Assembly: GCA_964580235.1 (NCBI GenBank)
Contig: CAZOJY010000014.1
Coordinates: 1 to 44,991 of the forward strand
DNA from: G020348385 sp964580235
Lineage (GTDB): Bacteria > Acidobacteriota > Aminicenantia > Aminicenantales > Aminicenantaceae
Reading direction: 5' to 3'
DNA: 44,991 nucleotides
The notes beneath the pieces were generated by a model that made no database searches, was not told where the DNA came from, and was given only the letters and a program-made list of their open reading frames with translations. Position 1 is the stretch's first letter. Every line of letters begins with the position of its first letter. Below are positions 14,667 to 22,811 of the stretch, piece by piece. The translations under genes and the position numbers were made by a program.

Positions 14667-15926
14667 TTAGTCGTAGAGGAGGTATTTTTTGCGCATCTGG
14701 AGAAAAGCCTTCTCGTCTTTTTGCAATTCCTTTAACAAATCGGCATAACTGAGAGTGCCCCTGATGTATCTTGCAAGAAGATCGTTGCCGAACATCTGGT
14801 TAAGGCTTGACTCATACAAGGTGATCTTCTGGGGATGGATGATAAGAATGGCTTTGATAACCGCAAGCGCAAAATGGAGAGCATAAAATTTATCCTTTTG
14901 GATGATATGAACACGTATCCCCTGGCATGTTCGGTTTTCGTATGAAGGATGAAGGGTTTTACCAGGAAGCGAGCGGGGGGTATAGATCAGCGGCTCCAAT
15001 TTTGCCCCATAGCTTGATCCCCCCTCCAATTTTTTGATGATGGCCGGTGTATCAAACCAAGGCGATCCAAACTGCATAAAGGGATTCCCTGTTCCAAGAC
15101 CCTGGTTGACAGTGAGGGCGCCAAGCAGTCCAGTTCCGGGATAGATGATGGCTGTTTCAGGAAAGGGTATGTTGGGCGAGGTAGGAATCCAGCGGAGCCC
15201 TGTGTCGTCCCAGAAAAAACGGCGGCTCCAGTTTGTCATCCGAATCACATGTAAATCGACCCGGGGAGGAACCCATCCCTCCCCCTTCATCATCAACGCC
15301 AGTTCTCCGATTGTTAATCCGTACCTGACAGGTATTGGTGCTGCTCCGATAAAAGATTCGTACTCGGGCTGAAGCAGAGGTCCTTCCACAATTTGTCCTC
15401 CTGAAGGATTAGGACGGTCGAGAACATAGATTGATTTCCCAAAATCCGCAGCCGCTTCCATAACGTATTTCAATGTCGTGATGTAAGTGTAAAATCGGGT
15501 GCCCACGTCCTGTATATCGTACACAAAGGCATCTATCAACTGAGCCTGTTCCTGGGTCGGCCTTTTGTTTTGTCCGTACAGGCTGAAGATCTTGGTTTTT
15601 GCCAAAAAGCTATTTTGGATATCGGCTCCTGCCTCCACTTTTCCTCTGAATCCATGCTCCGGTGTAAAAATGACAAGATGGGAGATTTGCCTTTCTTTAA
15701 TTGCCTGGATTAACGATTTTCCGTTGGGCAAAACAGATGTTTGATTGCAGACAAGACCCAGCCTTTTTTGATGAAGTCGAGGGAGGATCGTCTGGACAAA
15801 TATTTCATTCCCGAGATGTGTTCTTTTCTGTGCCGAAAAGGTGGAGCTGGCCGAGAAAAACCCCACCAGACATAACAGCAAGACAAAAAAAGAGAAAGAT
15901 TTATTTAATTTGGGATGTTGCATCAT
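14667..15926 (-). CDS. namZ: Exported NamZ-type exo-beta-N-acetylmuramidase (DUF1343)
   Basis: A 419-residue DUF1343 protein. Characterised relatives (Bacillus YbbC/NamZ, GH171) release MurNAc from the non-reducing ends of peptidoglycan fragments. A Sec signal peptide is clear (basic start, FFVLLLCLVGFFSASS core, FSA before the likely cut near residue 32). Signature motifs are GLVCNQTSV, TPEHGFRG, YDIQDVGTRFYTY, LDRPNPSGG and a YPGTGLLG segment. It probably acts in the periplasm. Its start lies inside the end of the tandem-SIS gene, so the two are translationally coupled. The family role is known; the exact substrate here is inferred. Confidence 0.85.
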   Translation of the reverse strand: MMQHPKLNKSFSFFVLLLCLVGFFSASSTFSAQKRTHLGNEIFVQTILPRLHQKRLGLVCNQTSVLPNGKSLIQAIKERQISHLVIFTPEHGFRGKVEAGADIQNSFLAKTKIFSLYGQNKRPTQEQAQLIDAFVYDIQDVGTRFYTYITTLKYVMEAAADFGKSIYVLDRPNPSGGQIVEGPLLQPEYESFIGAAPIPVRYGLTIGELALMMKGEGWVPPRVDLHVIRMTNWSRRFFWDDTGLRWIPTSPNIPFPETAIIYPGTGLLGALTVNQGLGTGNPFMQFGSPWFDTPAIIKKLEGGSSYGAKLEPLIYTPRSLPGKTLHPSYENRTCQGIRVHIIQKDKFYALHFALAVIKAILIIHPQKITLYESSLNQMFGNDLLARYIRGTLSYADLLKELQKDEKAFLQMRKKYLLYD

Positions 15927-18084
15927 TCAAATATGGGCCGAGACCTTTATGCTGGAGGATATTCAAAGCTTTTTCTGACGGAACGGCCCTATTCAGCCGG
16001 AGAGATTCGAGGATGCGGACAATCGAAAGATTCAACGCAACTGACTGATCCGGTCCTTCTCCTTTACCCTTCATGAAGCGGATTGCATCAAAAAGGACAG
16101 CATTGGCCTCGCCATAGGAAATGGGGGTGTGTATACCATTGTGTTTTACCCAGCTCGGCTTTTTGAGGACATCGTTGACATGGGAGAGCAGCAAAGCGGT
16201 CGCCCGTCCAATGGATTTCAGGTTTTTGGGATTTAATTCGGTCACTGTATTTCCGATGATTTTTCCGGAGCAGGCCATGATGGCTGCGGAATGGGCATTC
16301 ATGATGATCTTTAGTGCAGTAAGGCTGTTAATGGCCAGAGGATCATTCTTGAAATTCATCGGGAGGACCACCAAAGCATCCCTTCCATCAGGGTCGAATC
16401 CGGGAATTTTCCGGGCCAGTTTGTTTATATCTTTTTGGGATTTTTGGGTGATAAAAAAAATGGCTGTTCTGGCCCCCTTTTCAACAAACCGGCTCACAAA
16501 TTCAAATAAATGGGATTTTTTATCCTTCAACTGAATTTCTTCCGGGCTGATAACCACAAGAACTCCAAGATCTCCTTTTTGGATAGCCCGATTCCTGAGG
16601 TTGAAATCTGAAAAAGAAAAATCATAAAGAAACTGTTGATCATCCTCAGCGTTTTTGATATTTTTTTCTGCTGCTTGAAGAAGGTCAGAATTAGTAGCTT
16701 CTTGTTGGATTCGATTTTTGTATGATGAAGGAGAGAGTCCGCGAAACGGCCTTCCCAGGATCATCGCCCATGCTTCTTCCTGATTGGACCGAGGCGCCCA
16801 GACCTGTATTCGGGATTTTCTTGGCTCTGTTTTGACCGTATCCAGAGGCCAGAGATGGAACGCCTGCCCTCGTTCAGCACAGTCATTGAAAACTGTGCTA
16901 AAGCCTTTGAGGGCCGAATAAGTCGTAAAGTGTTCATCACGGTAAGTTTTTTCCGCAATAGCGGTGAACTTTGCGATGGCTGGAACGATCTTTTTTACAT
17001 TTCTCAGAATTTCAGCAAATTCCCCCAATTTCTCAGCAAAAACGACAAGCTTTTTGAAGCCCAATTTGGTCATTTCCTTGTTCGAAAGAAATCGGCGCAG
17101 GGTGCGATCGAGAGCGGCCTGAAGAATCTGTGCAATCAGGAAAGTATCGATCGTTGCAGCCTGCATCCATGTTTGGCCGGCTATGGCCTGGGGCCCTGTC
17201 GTGCAATTGATTTTTGAGATGCCAGGCTCTTCCAGCACCGCGCGGCATCGGTTGAACGGACGAAGTGTTTCTTCAGGGTTGTTGAAGAAAAAGAAAAGTT
17301 TTTTTTTGGTTTTTTCCGCCTCATACGGATACCGTCTTGTCCATTGATCCAGTGCTTCATAAATGGTGCCGATGACCGCTGGAGATTCCCCGCTTGCCGT
17401 CACACAAAAAACCACATCTCCGGGTTCGATTCCTCTTTCTTCGAGCTGGAGACGACCCGTAACCATCAGATCTTCCCATCCCTCTAAGGGGCTGATGAGT
17501 GACCGGTCAGCACCGGGCATTTCGCCGATAAAACGGTTTTCGATCGAATTGCCCACTTTGAGACCAACCTTTGTCCAGATCTTTTTTCTTGCTTGAAGGT
17601 CATTCCAGAAAGGACGCCAGAGGGAACTTTCCATCCATTTGGTCCACCGTCCGGTTTCCTGGCATCCAAACACATAGATTTTGTGTCCGGATATGATGGC
17701 CTCCTCGACAGCCTGGATGGCTTGCTCCAAAACCTGGCTGTTCCGGTCGAGAGACATCAGTTTGATGGAAATATCTTCGTCTGCCGTGAATAACATCCGA
17801 AGTCCAGATTCCATGTCTTGAGCAATGCGGCTGCTCAATTTCCAGGTTTTGGAATGACGCTGCTCTGTGATGAGGGTGTGAAGCTGATAGGATGTTTTTG
17901 TCTGCACATAGTCTATTGATTCGGGAGAAGGAATGAGGTCCAAGAGTTTTAGCAAGGTGGATTTTTTTTCGCTTGTAGTCTGGCTCTCCTGAAATACAGC
18001 CCGATTTTTTGAGGGAAGAGAATCAGCAAAGAGAACAAATAGGAAAAGGAAAATAAGAAACGGTGGTGTAAATTTTTTTCGCAT
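15901..18084 (-). CDS. Exported tandem-SIS protein (GCKR/MurQ-like)
   Basis: About 727 residues from the ATG at 18084. The N-terminus MRKKFTPPFLIFLFLFVLFA is a signal peptide or membrane anchor. The first SIS domain has GCQETGR (about 140-146), GADRSLISPLEGWED (about 191-205) and TASGESP, resembling glucokinase regulatory protein and MurNAc-6-phosphate etherase. The EGxED glutamate is present, but the other catalytic-Glu position of MurQ is not conserved. The second half (about 490-727) looks like a second, more divergent SIS domain. An export signal on this normally cytoplasmic family is odd. It overlaps namZ by 26 nt. An upstream start at 18168 would overlap the deaminase gene. Confidence 0.7.
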   Translation of the reverse strand: MRKKFTPPFLIFLFLFVLFADSLPSKNRAVFQESQTTSEKKSTLLKLLDLIPSPESIDYVQTKTSYQLHTLITEQRHSKTWKLSSRIAQDMESGLRMLFTADEDISIKLMSLDRNSQVLEQAIQAVEEAIISGHKIYVFGCQETGRWTKWMESSLWRPFWNDLQARKKIWTKVGLKVGNSIENRFIGEMPGADRSLISPLEGWEDLMVTGRLQLEERGIEPGDVVFCVTASGESPAVIGTIYEALDQWTRRYPYEAEKTKKKLFFFFNNPEETLRPFNRCRAVLEEPGISKINCTTGPQAIAGQTWMQAATIDTFLIAQILQAALDRTLRRFLSNKEMTKLGFKKLVVFAEKLGEFAEILRNVKKIVPAIAKFTAIAEKTYRDEHFTTYSALKGFSTVFNDCAERGQAFHLWPLDTVKTEPRKSRIQVWAPRSNQEEAWAMILGRPFRGLSPSSYKNRIQQEATNSDLLQAAEKNIKNAEDDQQFLYDFSFSDFNLRNRAIQKGDLGVLVVISPEEIQLKDKKSHLFEFVSRFVEKGARTAIFFITQKSQKDINKLARKIPGFDPDGRDALVVLPMNFKNDPLAINSLTALKIIMNAHSAAIMACSGKIIGNTVTELNPKNLKSIGRATALLLSHVNDVLKKPSWVKHNGIHTPISYGEANAVLFDAIRFMKGKGEGPDQSVALNLSIVRILESLRLNRAVPSEKALNILQHKGLGPYLNDATSQIK

Positions 18085-18110
18085 CCTCGCAGGTACTTTT
18101 TTTCTGATTT

Positions 18111-18620
18111 TTATCCGTATTGATGCTTGTCGTCTATGATATCGTTTTTCTGCCACTCCTCGACCCAATCGCTCACGTTAAAAACGGCAAATTTTCCTTC
18201 CTTTGTCGAGCAAATAACGCGTTTGAGACCGGCGTTGATGAGCATCTTTTTGCAGATAAAGCAGGGAAAAGCATTAATGGGTCCCTTTTTTCCTGGGGTG
18301 CTGCCGTAGAGATAAATGTCCCCCCCGAGCAAACTGACCCCTGCGCGAGCTGCATTGATGATTGCATTCTGTTCGGCATGAACGCTCCGGCAAAGCTCAT
18401 AGCGCTGACCGTGAGGAATTTTTAACTTGTTCCTGAGGCAGAAGCCATGTTCAAGGCTGTCTTTTGTTTTTCTTGGAGCCCCGGCATACCCTGTGCTGAT
18501 AATTTGATCATCACGTATGATTATGGCTCCGATGACCCGGCGGAAGCACGTGCTGTGAAGGGAAACCTCCCTTGCGATGTTTAAATAGTATTCATCCTTG
18601 GATTTTCTTTTGGACGTCAT
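18111..18620 (-). CDS. dCMP deaminase family protein (ComE-type)
   Basis: A 169-residue zinc-dependent deaminase, probably converting dCMP to dUMP. The zinc/catalytic motifs are SVHAEQNAI (His and Glu) and FPCFICKK (PCxxC). It also has GTGYAGAPR-like ISTGYAGAPR, typical of the dCMP deaminase/ComEB group. It starts in an ATGA overlap with the upstream kinase-like gene and ends 26 nt before the tandem-SIS start, so the four genes are one operon. The exact substrate (free dCMP or another cytidine nucleotide) is not settled by sequence. Confidence 0.85.
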   Translation of the reverse strand: MTSKRKSKDEYYLNIAREVSLHSTCFRRVIGAIIIRDDQIISTGYAGAPRKTKDSLEHGFCLRNKLKIPHGQRYELCRSVHAEQNAIINAARAGVSLLGGDIYLYGSTPGKKGPINAFPCFICKKMLINAGLKRVICSTKEGKFAVFNVSDWVEEWQKNDIIDDKHQYG

Positions 18621-19156
18621 AGGAATTCCTCCAGTTTTTTTTCCAGTTCCTCGAGAGTGCCGTCATTGATTATCGTTTTGTCTGCCATGTCCATACAGGT
18701 GCGAAGCTGTTGACTTTTCTCTTCTGTCCCCATTTCTTTGGCTTCCTTGGCCAGGAATTCCTTAAGGCTCGAGGCCGATTCTTCCCTCCCCCTTTTTTTG
18801 ACCCTTTCGAATCGAATTTCTGCCGGAGCATCAATGGCCAGAAGGCGAAAATTTCCCTGTTTTTGAAAAAACTCAATTTCTTTGGGATTGCGGATGCTGT
18901 CTATAACTGTTTTCCGTGTGATTTTTTTTGTAACCAGGCGGGCCAGAATGTCTGGCGTGGATTGTTTCCGCATCCTGTTTCCCATCCGGATCAGATTGTT
19001 GCGCGTTATCTTTTCCTTTTTTTTCTGCAGTTCCTCGCGGATCACGTCGGATAGGGATAAATAATCATAACCGTTTTTGGTAAAAAATAATGCCGCTTCT
19101 CCCTTTCCTGAGCCGTTTGTTCCTGTTAAACCGATGAGGCGAATCTTTTTAATCAT
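18617..19156 (-). CDS. P-loop nucleotide/dephospho-CoA-kinase-like protein
   Basis: A 179-residue P-loop kinase. It has the Walker A motif GLTGTNGSGKGEA near the start. A mid-protein DSIRNPKEIEFF segment and a VKKRGREE lid-like stretch resemble dephospho-CoA kinase and archaeal or phage dNMP-kinase-like proteins. A true CoaE assignment is uncertain. Being translationally coupled (ATGA) to a dCMP deaminase, it may phosphorylate a deoxynucleotide. The ATG at 19156 is chosen because AGAGGA precedes it and because the predicted promoter leaves no room for the ATG at 19189. Confidence 0.65.
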   Translation of the reverse strand: MIKKIRLIGLTGTNGSGKGEAALFFTKNGYDYLSLSDVIREELQKKKEKITRNNLIRMGNRMRKQSTPDILARLVTKKITRKTVIDSIRNPKEIEFFQKQGNFRLLAIDAPAEIRFERVKKRGREESASSLKEFLAKEAKEMGTEEKSQQLRTCMDMADKTIINDGTLEELEKKLEEFL

Positions 19157-19179
19157 ATGTCCTCTGGAAGCATGCGGTG

Positions 19180-19209
19180 AACATACCACATAAAAAAAGA
19201 TTTGGTCAA
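19180..19209 (-). promoter_or_regulatory. Promoter of the kinase-deaminase-SIS-namZ operon
   Basis: Read on the minus strand, TTGACC (19209-19204) and TATGTT (19185-19180) are 18 nt apart, with a TG one base before the -10. Transcription would begin near 19173, giving a leader of about 17 nt that holds the AGAGGA ribosome site. Confidence 0.5.
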
Positions 19210-19255
19210 TAAAAAAGGAAATCGAATAATTTTGGCTGCTATCATGAATTCATTT

Positions 19256-19444
19256 TTATGAAATTAGCCAGATGCTTCCCTGGAGTATCCTTAATTCGTC
19301 CGCGATCTCCTGGGCATAGCAGACGCGCTCGATCGATCCACAGCTCTGAGTGCTGTTCATGAAATCCGCCCATATTGCTCTGCGGGCAGCCCTTTCAAGA
19401 TCGGCATCTGCGCAGACCACCATGGGATCTTTTCTCTTCCCATT
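19256..19444 (-). pseudogene. Aldehyde dehydrogenase fragment (catalytic-loop remnant)
   Basis: Minus-strand translation just after the tatC stop reads KRKDPMVVCADADLERAAR, then WADFMNSTQSCGSIERV and a stop at 19258-19256. This matches the aldehyde dehydrogenase region normally read as GGKDPMIVxADADLERA and NSGQxCxSxER, including the catalytic cysteine. Only about 60 of some 480 residues remain, with no N- or C-terminal parts. It lies in the same frame as tatC, separated by the tatC stop codon, so a deletion probably joined the two. The stretch also carries the promoter side of the neighbouring operon. Function as a protein is unlikely. Confidence 0.75.
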
Positions 19445-20221
19445 CTATCCGGCGAGGTCGTTTTTTGTATCTTCTTTTTTCTTTTTTCCTTTTCTCTTGC
19501 CAAAAACGAAGGCAATTAGAATACTCAGGCCATACAAGGCAAGCATCGGGAAAGCGATGATGCTCTGGGTCATCCAATCCGGCGTTGGCGTTATAATAGC
19601 GGCTATAACAAACACCACGAGCACGGCATACTTGAAGTTTTTTATCATCCATTTTGCGGTAAGAATTCCCATACGGGAGAGGAAAAAGGACAGAGTGGGC
19701 ATTTCGAACACTATGGCAATACCTAATAGGACCCGGAATGCTAAGCTGAAATAATCATTTGCAGTGATGACGGGTTCAAACTCGGCACCCATGCTGAGGA
19801 AGAACCGGCAGGCAAACGGAAAAACGACGAAATACCCGAAAACGGCACCTGCAGCAAAAAAGACGGTTGTGAATAACACAAACGGGATAACATATTTTTT
19901 TTCTTTCTTGTAAAGACCTGGGGAGATAAACATCCAAATCTGGAAAAAGATAAACGGCGAACTGAGGAATAGAGAAGCAAGAAAGGAGACTTTGATATAA
20001 AGCATGAAAGGAGCCGTGAGCTTTATAAAGCTGAGTTTTGTCCCCTCGGGAAGATACCGGGTGACTGGCACAGCCAGGATGGCGAACAGGCTCTTATGGA
20101 AAAACCATGCGGGGATAATGCCGATGAACAGAGCGATGAAAGAATAAAAAAGGCGCTTTCTGAGGTCTTCGAGATGTTCGAGGAAGGTCATCTCGTTAGG
20201 AGATTTTTTTCCCTTCCTCAT
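19445..20221 (-). CDS. tatC: Sec-independent protein translocase TatC
   Basis: A 258-residue core of the twin-arginine translocase that recognises RR signal peptides in the inner membrane. The N-terminal MTFLEHLEDLRKRL is the family hallmark. Six hydrophobic helices follow, with FSPGLYKKEK-like ISPGLYKKEKKYVIPF and a final PTPDWMTQ segment before helix 5/6. The C-terminus is very basic (GKRKGKKKKED). It overlaps the end of tatA by 26 nt. The stop abuts an aldehyde dehydrogenase remnant, so the last few residues may have been altered by a deletion. Confidence 0.95.
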   Translation of the reverse strand: MRKGKKSPNEMTFLEHLEDLRKRLFYSFIALFIGIIPAWFFHKSLFAILAVPVTRYLPEGTKLSFIKLTAPFMLYIKVSFLASLFLSSPFIFFQIWMFISPGLYKKEKKYVIPFVLFTTVFFAAGAVFGYFVVFPFACRFFLSMGAEFEPVITANDYFSLAFRVLLGIAIVFEMPTLSFFLSRMGILTAKWMIKNFKYAVLVVFVIAAIITPTPDWMTQSIIAFPMLALYGLSILIAFVFGKRKGKKKKEDTKNDLAG

Positions 20222-20441
20222 CCTCTCCTACTTGTTTATTGATTTCGTCTTTGATATCTTTGAATTCCTCAGCGTGGATCTCTTCCTCGATTTTTTCTTT
20301 GATCTCGTCAGAAGTCTTGCGGAATTCTCGAAGGGCTTTGCCTATGGATCTGCCGACTTCAGGGAGTTTTTTAGGGCCAAAGACAAGAAGGGCTATAACT
20401 AGTATAACCAAAAGTTCCGGGAATCCAATATTTCCGAACAT
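20196..20441 (-). CDS. tatA: Twin-arginine translocase subunit TatA/E
   Basis: An 81-residue single-helix protein that forms the Tat pore or weak spot. It begins MFGNIGFPELLVILVIALLV with the conserved N-terminal transmembrane helix. This is followed by the FGPKKLPEVGRSIGKALREF hinge and amphipathic helix, then an acidic tail. The absence of a separate tatB suggests a TatA/TatC-only system, at least locally. It overlaps tatC and has its own promoter, divergent from the S41 protease gene. Confidence 0.95.
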   Translation of the reverse strand: MFGNIGFPELLVILVIALLVFGPKKLPEVGRSIGKALREFRKTSDEIKEKIEEEIHAEEFKDIKDEINKQVGEDEEGKKIS

Positions 20442-20475
20442 TGTCTTAATTCATTTGATTCGAGAATGATAAGAA

Positions 20476-20504
20476 ACTATAGCCTGTCAGGGACTATAAG
20501 TCAA
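20476..20504 (-). promoter_or_regulatory. Promoter of tatA-tatC
   Basis: On the minus strand TTGACT (20504-20499) and TATAGT (20481-20476) are exactly 17 nt apart, a good sigma-70-type match. Transcription would start near 20468, about 27 nt before the tatA ATG. The elements sit back-to-back with the S41 promoter. Confidence 0.65.
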
Positions 20505-20510
20505 TACCTC

Positions 20511-20539
20511 TGGACAATTCCTCTGGGGTCTGCTATGAT
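20511..20539 (+). promoter_or_regulatory. Promoter of the S41 protease gene
   Basis: TGGACA (20511-20516) and TATGAT (20534-20539) are 17 nt apart, with a TGC extension before the -10. The predicted start near 20546 gives a very short leader of about 12 nt without an obvious Shine-Dalgarno. Confidence 0.6.
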
Positions 20540-20557
20540 AATTGTTCATTAAAAACT

Positions 20558-22132
20558 ATGAAACACAAGGGATTTATCTTCGTCATATTGTTTTTTGCGC
20601 TCGTTTCTGCCCCCGCCTGGGAAGAAGATGTCTGGACCCTCTCTATGAACAAAATTTCTGCGATCGTCAACTTGATCGACCAGAATTATTTTGAAGATGT
20701 GGATCATGAGGAGCTTGCTTTTTCTTCGATAAAGGGGATGCTTCAGACATTGGATCCCCATTCCTATTTCTTGGATCCCCGCCATTTTGACAGGGTCAGA
20801 GAGGAATACAAAGGCAAATATTACGGATTGGGCATCTTGATTCAGAAGCAGGGGAAGCGCCTGGTTGTGATTTCGCCGGTCGAGGGAGGGCCAGCCTACA
20901 GGCTGGGAATCCGCTCCGGGGATGTCATTTCTCATATTGAGGGAGAAACGACAGAACCGATTACTTCCACCGAGGCCATGATGAGGCTGCGCGGCCCAAA
21001 AGATACCGAAGTGACCATCACGATCGTTCGCGAGGGATGGGATGATCCGTTTGATGTGACGATTGTGCGTGAAGAGATTTCCCTTTACAGCGTTCAGTAT
21101 GCCTTCCTCCTTCAGGACAATATCGGTTATATCCGCATCCGGAATTTTGCCGAGACCACAACGAGGGAATTCGAAGAAAAGATGGAATTTTTGCGCAAGC
21201 AGGGGATGGAAAAACTCATACTGGATCTCCGGAATAACGGCGGGGGAACGTTTGTCCAGTCGATCGAGCTATCCGATGAATTTTTGGCAAAAGGGACGCT
21301 GGTTGTTTCCATTAAAGGCAGGAATCGGTACCTGGATAGAAAGTATCTTGCGGAGAAGGATGACCAGTACGAAAAAATCCCGCTGGTAATTCTGATCGAT
21401 GGGGCGAGTGCCAGTGCGCCGGAGATCCTGAGCGGGGCGGTCAAAGACAATGATCGAGGATTGATCGTCGGCCAAGATTCCTGGGGAAAGGGTCTGGTCC
21501 AGACCATTGTTCCGCTGGCTCCCAATGCTGCAGTGGCCCTGACAACAGCCAGATACTACACGCCCAGCGGCCGCTCCATCCAGAGAGATTATTCCAACTT
21601 CGAGGACTATTACATTTACAGAAAAGAAACCCCGGAGGATCAGAGGGAAGTCACCTATACGGCGGGAGGAAGAAAAGTTCTCGGACAGGGAGGAATCACG
21701 CCAGACTATGAGGTCAAGGTCTCGTTTAACAGATTGGTTTATGATCTCTTGGTAAAAGGAAATTTCTTTGCTTATGCCAAAAAGTTTGTTGAAAAAAAGA
21801 GGCCTGTCTCTAAGAATTATTTTTTTCCTGATGACAATCAGACAATGGGAAAAAGTCCCTCACAAAAAGTCATCGACAGGGATTTCACCGTTGATTCAGA
21901 TATAATCGATGATTTTAGAGCAGCTCTTAGAGAAGAAAAAGTTGCGTTTGAAGAAGAAAAATTCGCGGAAGCCAGGAAAGAAATAAAAAGAGAGCTGGAA
22001 AGGGAAATCCATTCCGCCCTGTGGGGAATCGAGATGGGAATTAAAGCTTACCGGAAGACAGACCCCGTCGTGCAGAAGGCCCTCGAAGTGTTTCCAGAAG
22101 CCGAGGCGCTCGTGAAACGAAAAAACCCTTAA
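20558..22132 (+). CDS. Exported S41 (C-terminal processing) serine protease
   Basis: A 524-residue CTP/Prc-type protease. It has an N-terminal signal peptide (FIFVILFFALVSAPAW), a PDZ domain (about 85-165) with YGLGILI as the carboxylate loop, and then the S41 catalytic core. The catalytic serine is Ser286 in GASASAPEI and the general-base lysine is Lys311 in DSWGKGLVQT. A charged helical tail of about 130 residues extends beyond the usual core and is rich in Glu and Lys. It probably trims or degrades periplasmic proteins. It stands alone, divergent from tatA. The pairing of the two is probably only by position. Confidence 0.92.
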   Translation: MKHKGFIFVILFFALVSAPAWEEDVWTLSMNKISAIVNLIDQNYFEDVDHEELAFSSIKGMLQTLDPHSYFLDPRHFDRVREEYKGKYYGLGILIQKQGKRLVVISPVEGGPAYRLGIRSGDVISHIEGETTEPITSTEAMMRLRGPKDTEVTITIVREGWDDPFDVTIVREEISLYSVQYAFLLQDNIGYIRIRNFAETTTREFEEKMEFLRKQGMEKLILDLRNNGGGTFVQSIELSDEFLAKGTLVVSIKGRNRYLDRKYLAEKDDQYEKIPLVILIDGASASAPEILSGAVKDNDRGLIVGQDSWGKGLVQTIVPLAPNAAVALTTARYYTPSGRSIQRDYSNFEDYYIYRKETPEDQREVTYTAGGRKVLGQGGITPDYEVKVSFNRLVYDLLVKGNFFAYAKKFVEKKRPVSKNYFFPDDNQTMGKSPSQKVIDRDFTVDSDIIDDFRAALREEKVAFEEEKFAEARKEIKRELEREIHSALWGIEMGIKAYRKTDPVVQKALEVFPEAEALVKRKNP

Positions 22133-22278
22133 CCTGCTGATACCATCATTCATTCTCAATAATTTTGGTTTTAGAATTTGTCTTTATTGTTATCCCCCAG
22201 CTCTTATCATATACACGAACCGGCTTGACTCACAAATAATCCAGGCCAACGTTTTTCACCTCCTTATTCCCACGTCTG
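22133..22278. other. Intergenic, one partial ATAATCCAGG repeat relic
   Basis: Between the S41 protease and the rpiB operon. A short match to the palindromic repeat family (TGACTCACAAATAATCCAGGCC, around 22223-22244, shown here in lower detail) is present without a partner arm. No gene or terminator is visible. Confidence 0.35.
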
Positions 22279-22307
22279 TTTAACTGTTATGGAAATGTTG
22301 ATATAAT
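22279..22307 (+). promoter_or_regulatory. Promoter of the rpiB-mutL operon
   Basis: TTTAAC (22279-22284) and TATAAT (22302-22307) are 17 nt apart, with a TGA extended -10. Transcription from about 22314 would give a leader of about 28 nt carrying GGAGGAG at 22330-22336. Confidence 0.65.
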
Positions 22308-22342
22308 GAAACGACATATCGAATCATCCGGAGGAGATGGAT

Positions 22343-22795
22343 ATGAAGATTGCATTGGCTTCTGATCACGCTGGTTTTAACCTCAAAAAGGGAGTTTTGG
22401 ACTATCTTGATCAGGAGGGAGTGAAGTATAAGGATTTTGGCTGTGGTCCGGATGAGAGGGTGGATTATGTGGACTATGGCAAAAAAGCCATCCAGTCGGT
22501 TTTATCCGGAGATTGCGACCGGGCCATCCTTTTTTGTGGGACAGGGCTTGGAATGGCCATTGTGGCCAACAAATTTAAAGGCATTAGGGCTACTCCCTGC
22601 TGGGGAGAGTACGTGACAGAAGTCTGCCGAAGTCATAATGATTCGAACTGTCTAACGCTTGGAGGAAGGGTTTTGCCTCTGGCTGAAGCCCTCCATTATG
22701 TCGAGATCTGGCTGGAGACAGAGTACGAGGGAGGGAGGCATCAAAAAAGACTCGATAAAATTGCGGCAATAGAAAAAGAGAATTTTAAATCATAA
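22343..22795 (+). CDS. rpiB: Ribose-5-phosphate isomerase B family protein
   Basis: A 150-residue RpiB/LacAB-family isomerase that interconverts ribose-5-phosphate and ribulose-5-phosphate. It begins MKIALASDHAGFNLK with the DHAG phosphate motif, and has LFCGTGLGMAIVANK with the catalytic cysteine, followed by GIRATPCW and a SHNDSNCLTLGGR motif. The ATG at 22343 is used because GGAGGAG ends 6 nt upstream; the ATG at 22337 abuts it. It is the first gene of a purine/one-carbon operon, to which it supplies ribose phosphate. Confidence 0.9.
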   Translation: MKIALASDHAGFNLKKGVLDYLDQEGVKYKDFGCGPDERVDYVDYGKKAIQSVLSGDCDRAILFCGTGLGMAIVANKFKGIRATPCWGEYVTEVCRSHNDSNCLTLGGRVLPLAEALHYVEIWLETEYEGGRHQKRLDKIAAIEKENFKS

Positions 22796-22811
22796 AGAGA
22801 GGGAAAATATC

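Noticed and set aside
15901..18084. Calling the tandem-SIS gene murQ
   Set aside because: It is over twice the MurQ length, has a signal sequence, and lacks one of the two catalytic glutamates.
19350..19754. 134-codon plus-strand frame across tatC and the aldehyde dehydrogenase relic
   Set aside because: Antisense to tatC; no family match and no ribosome site.
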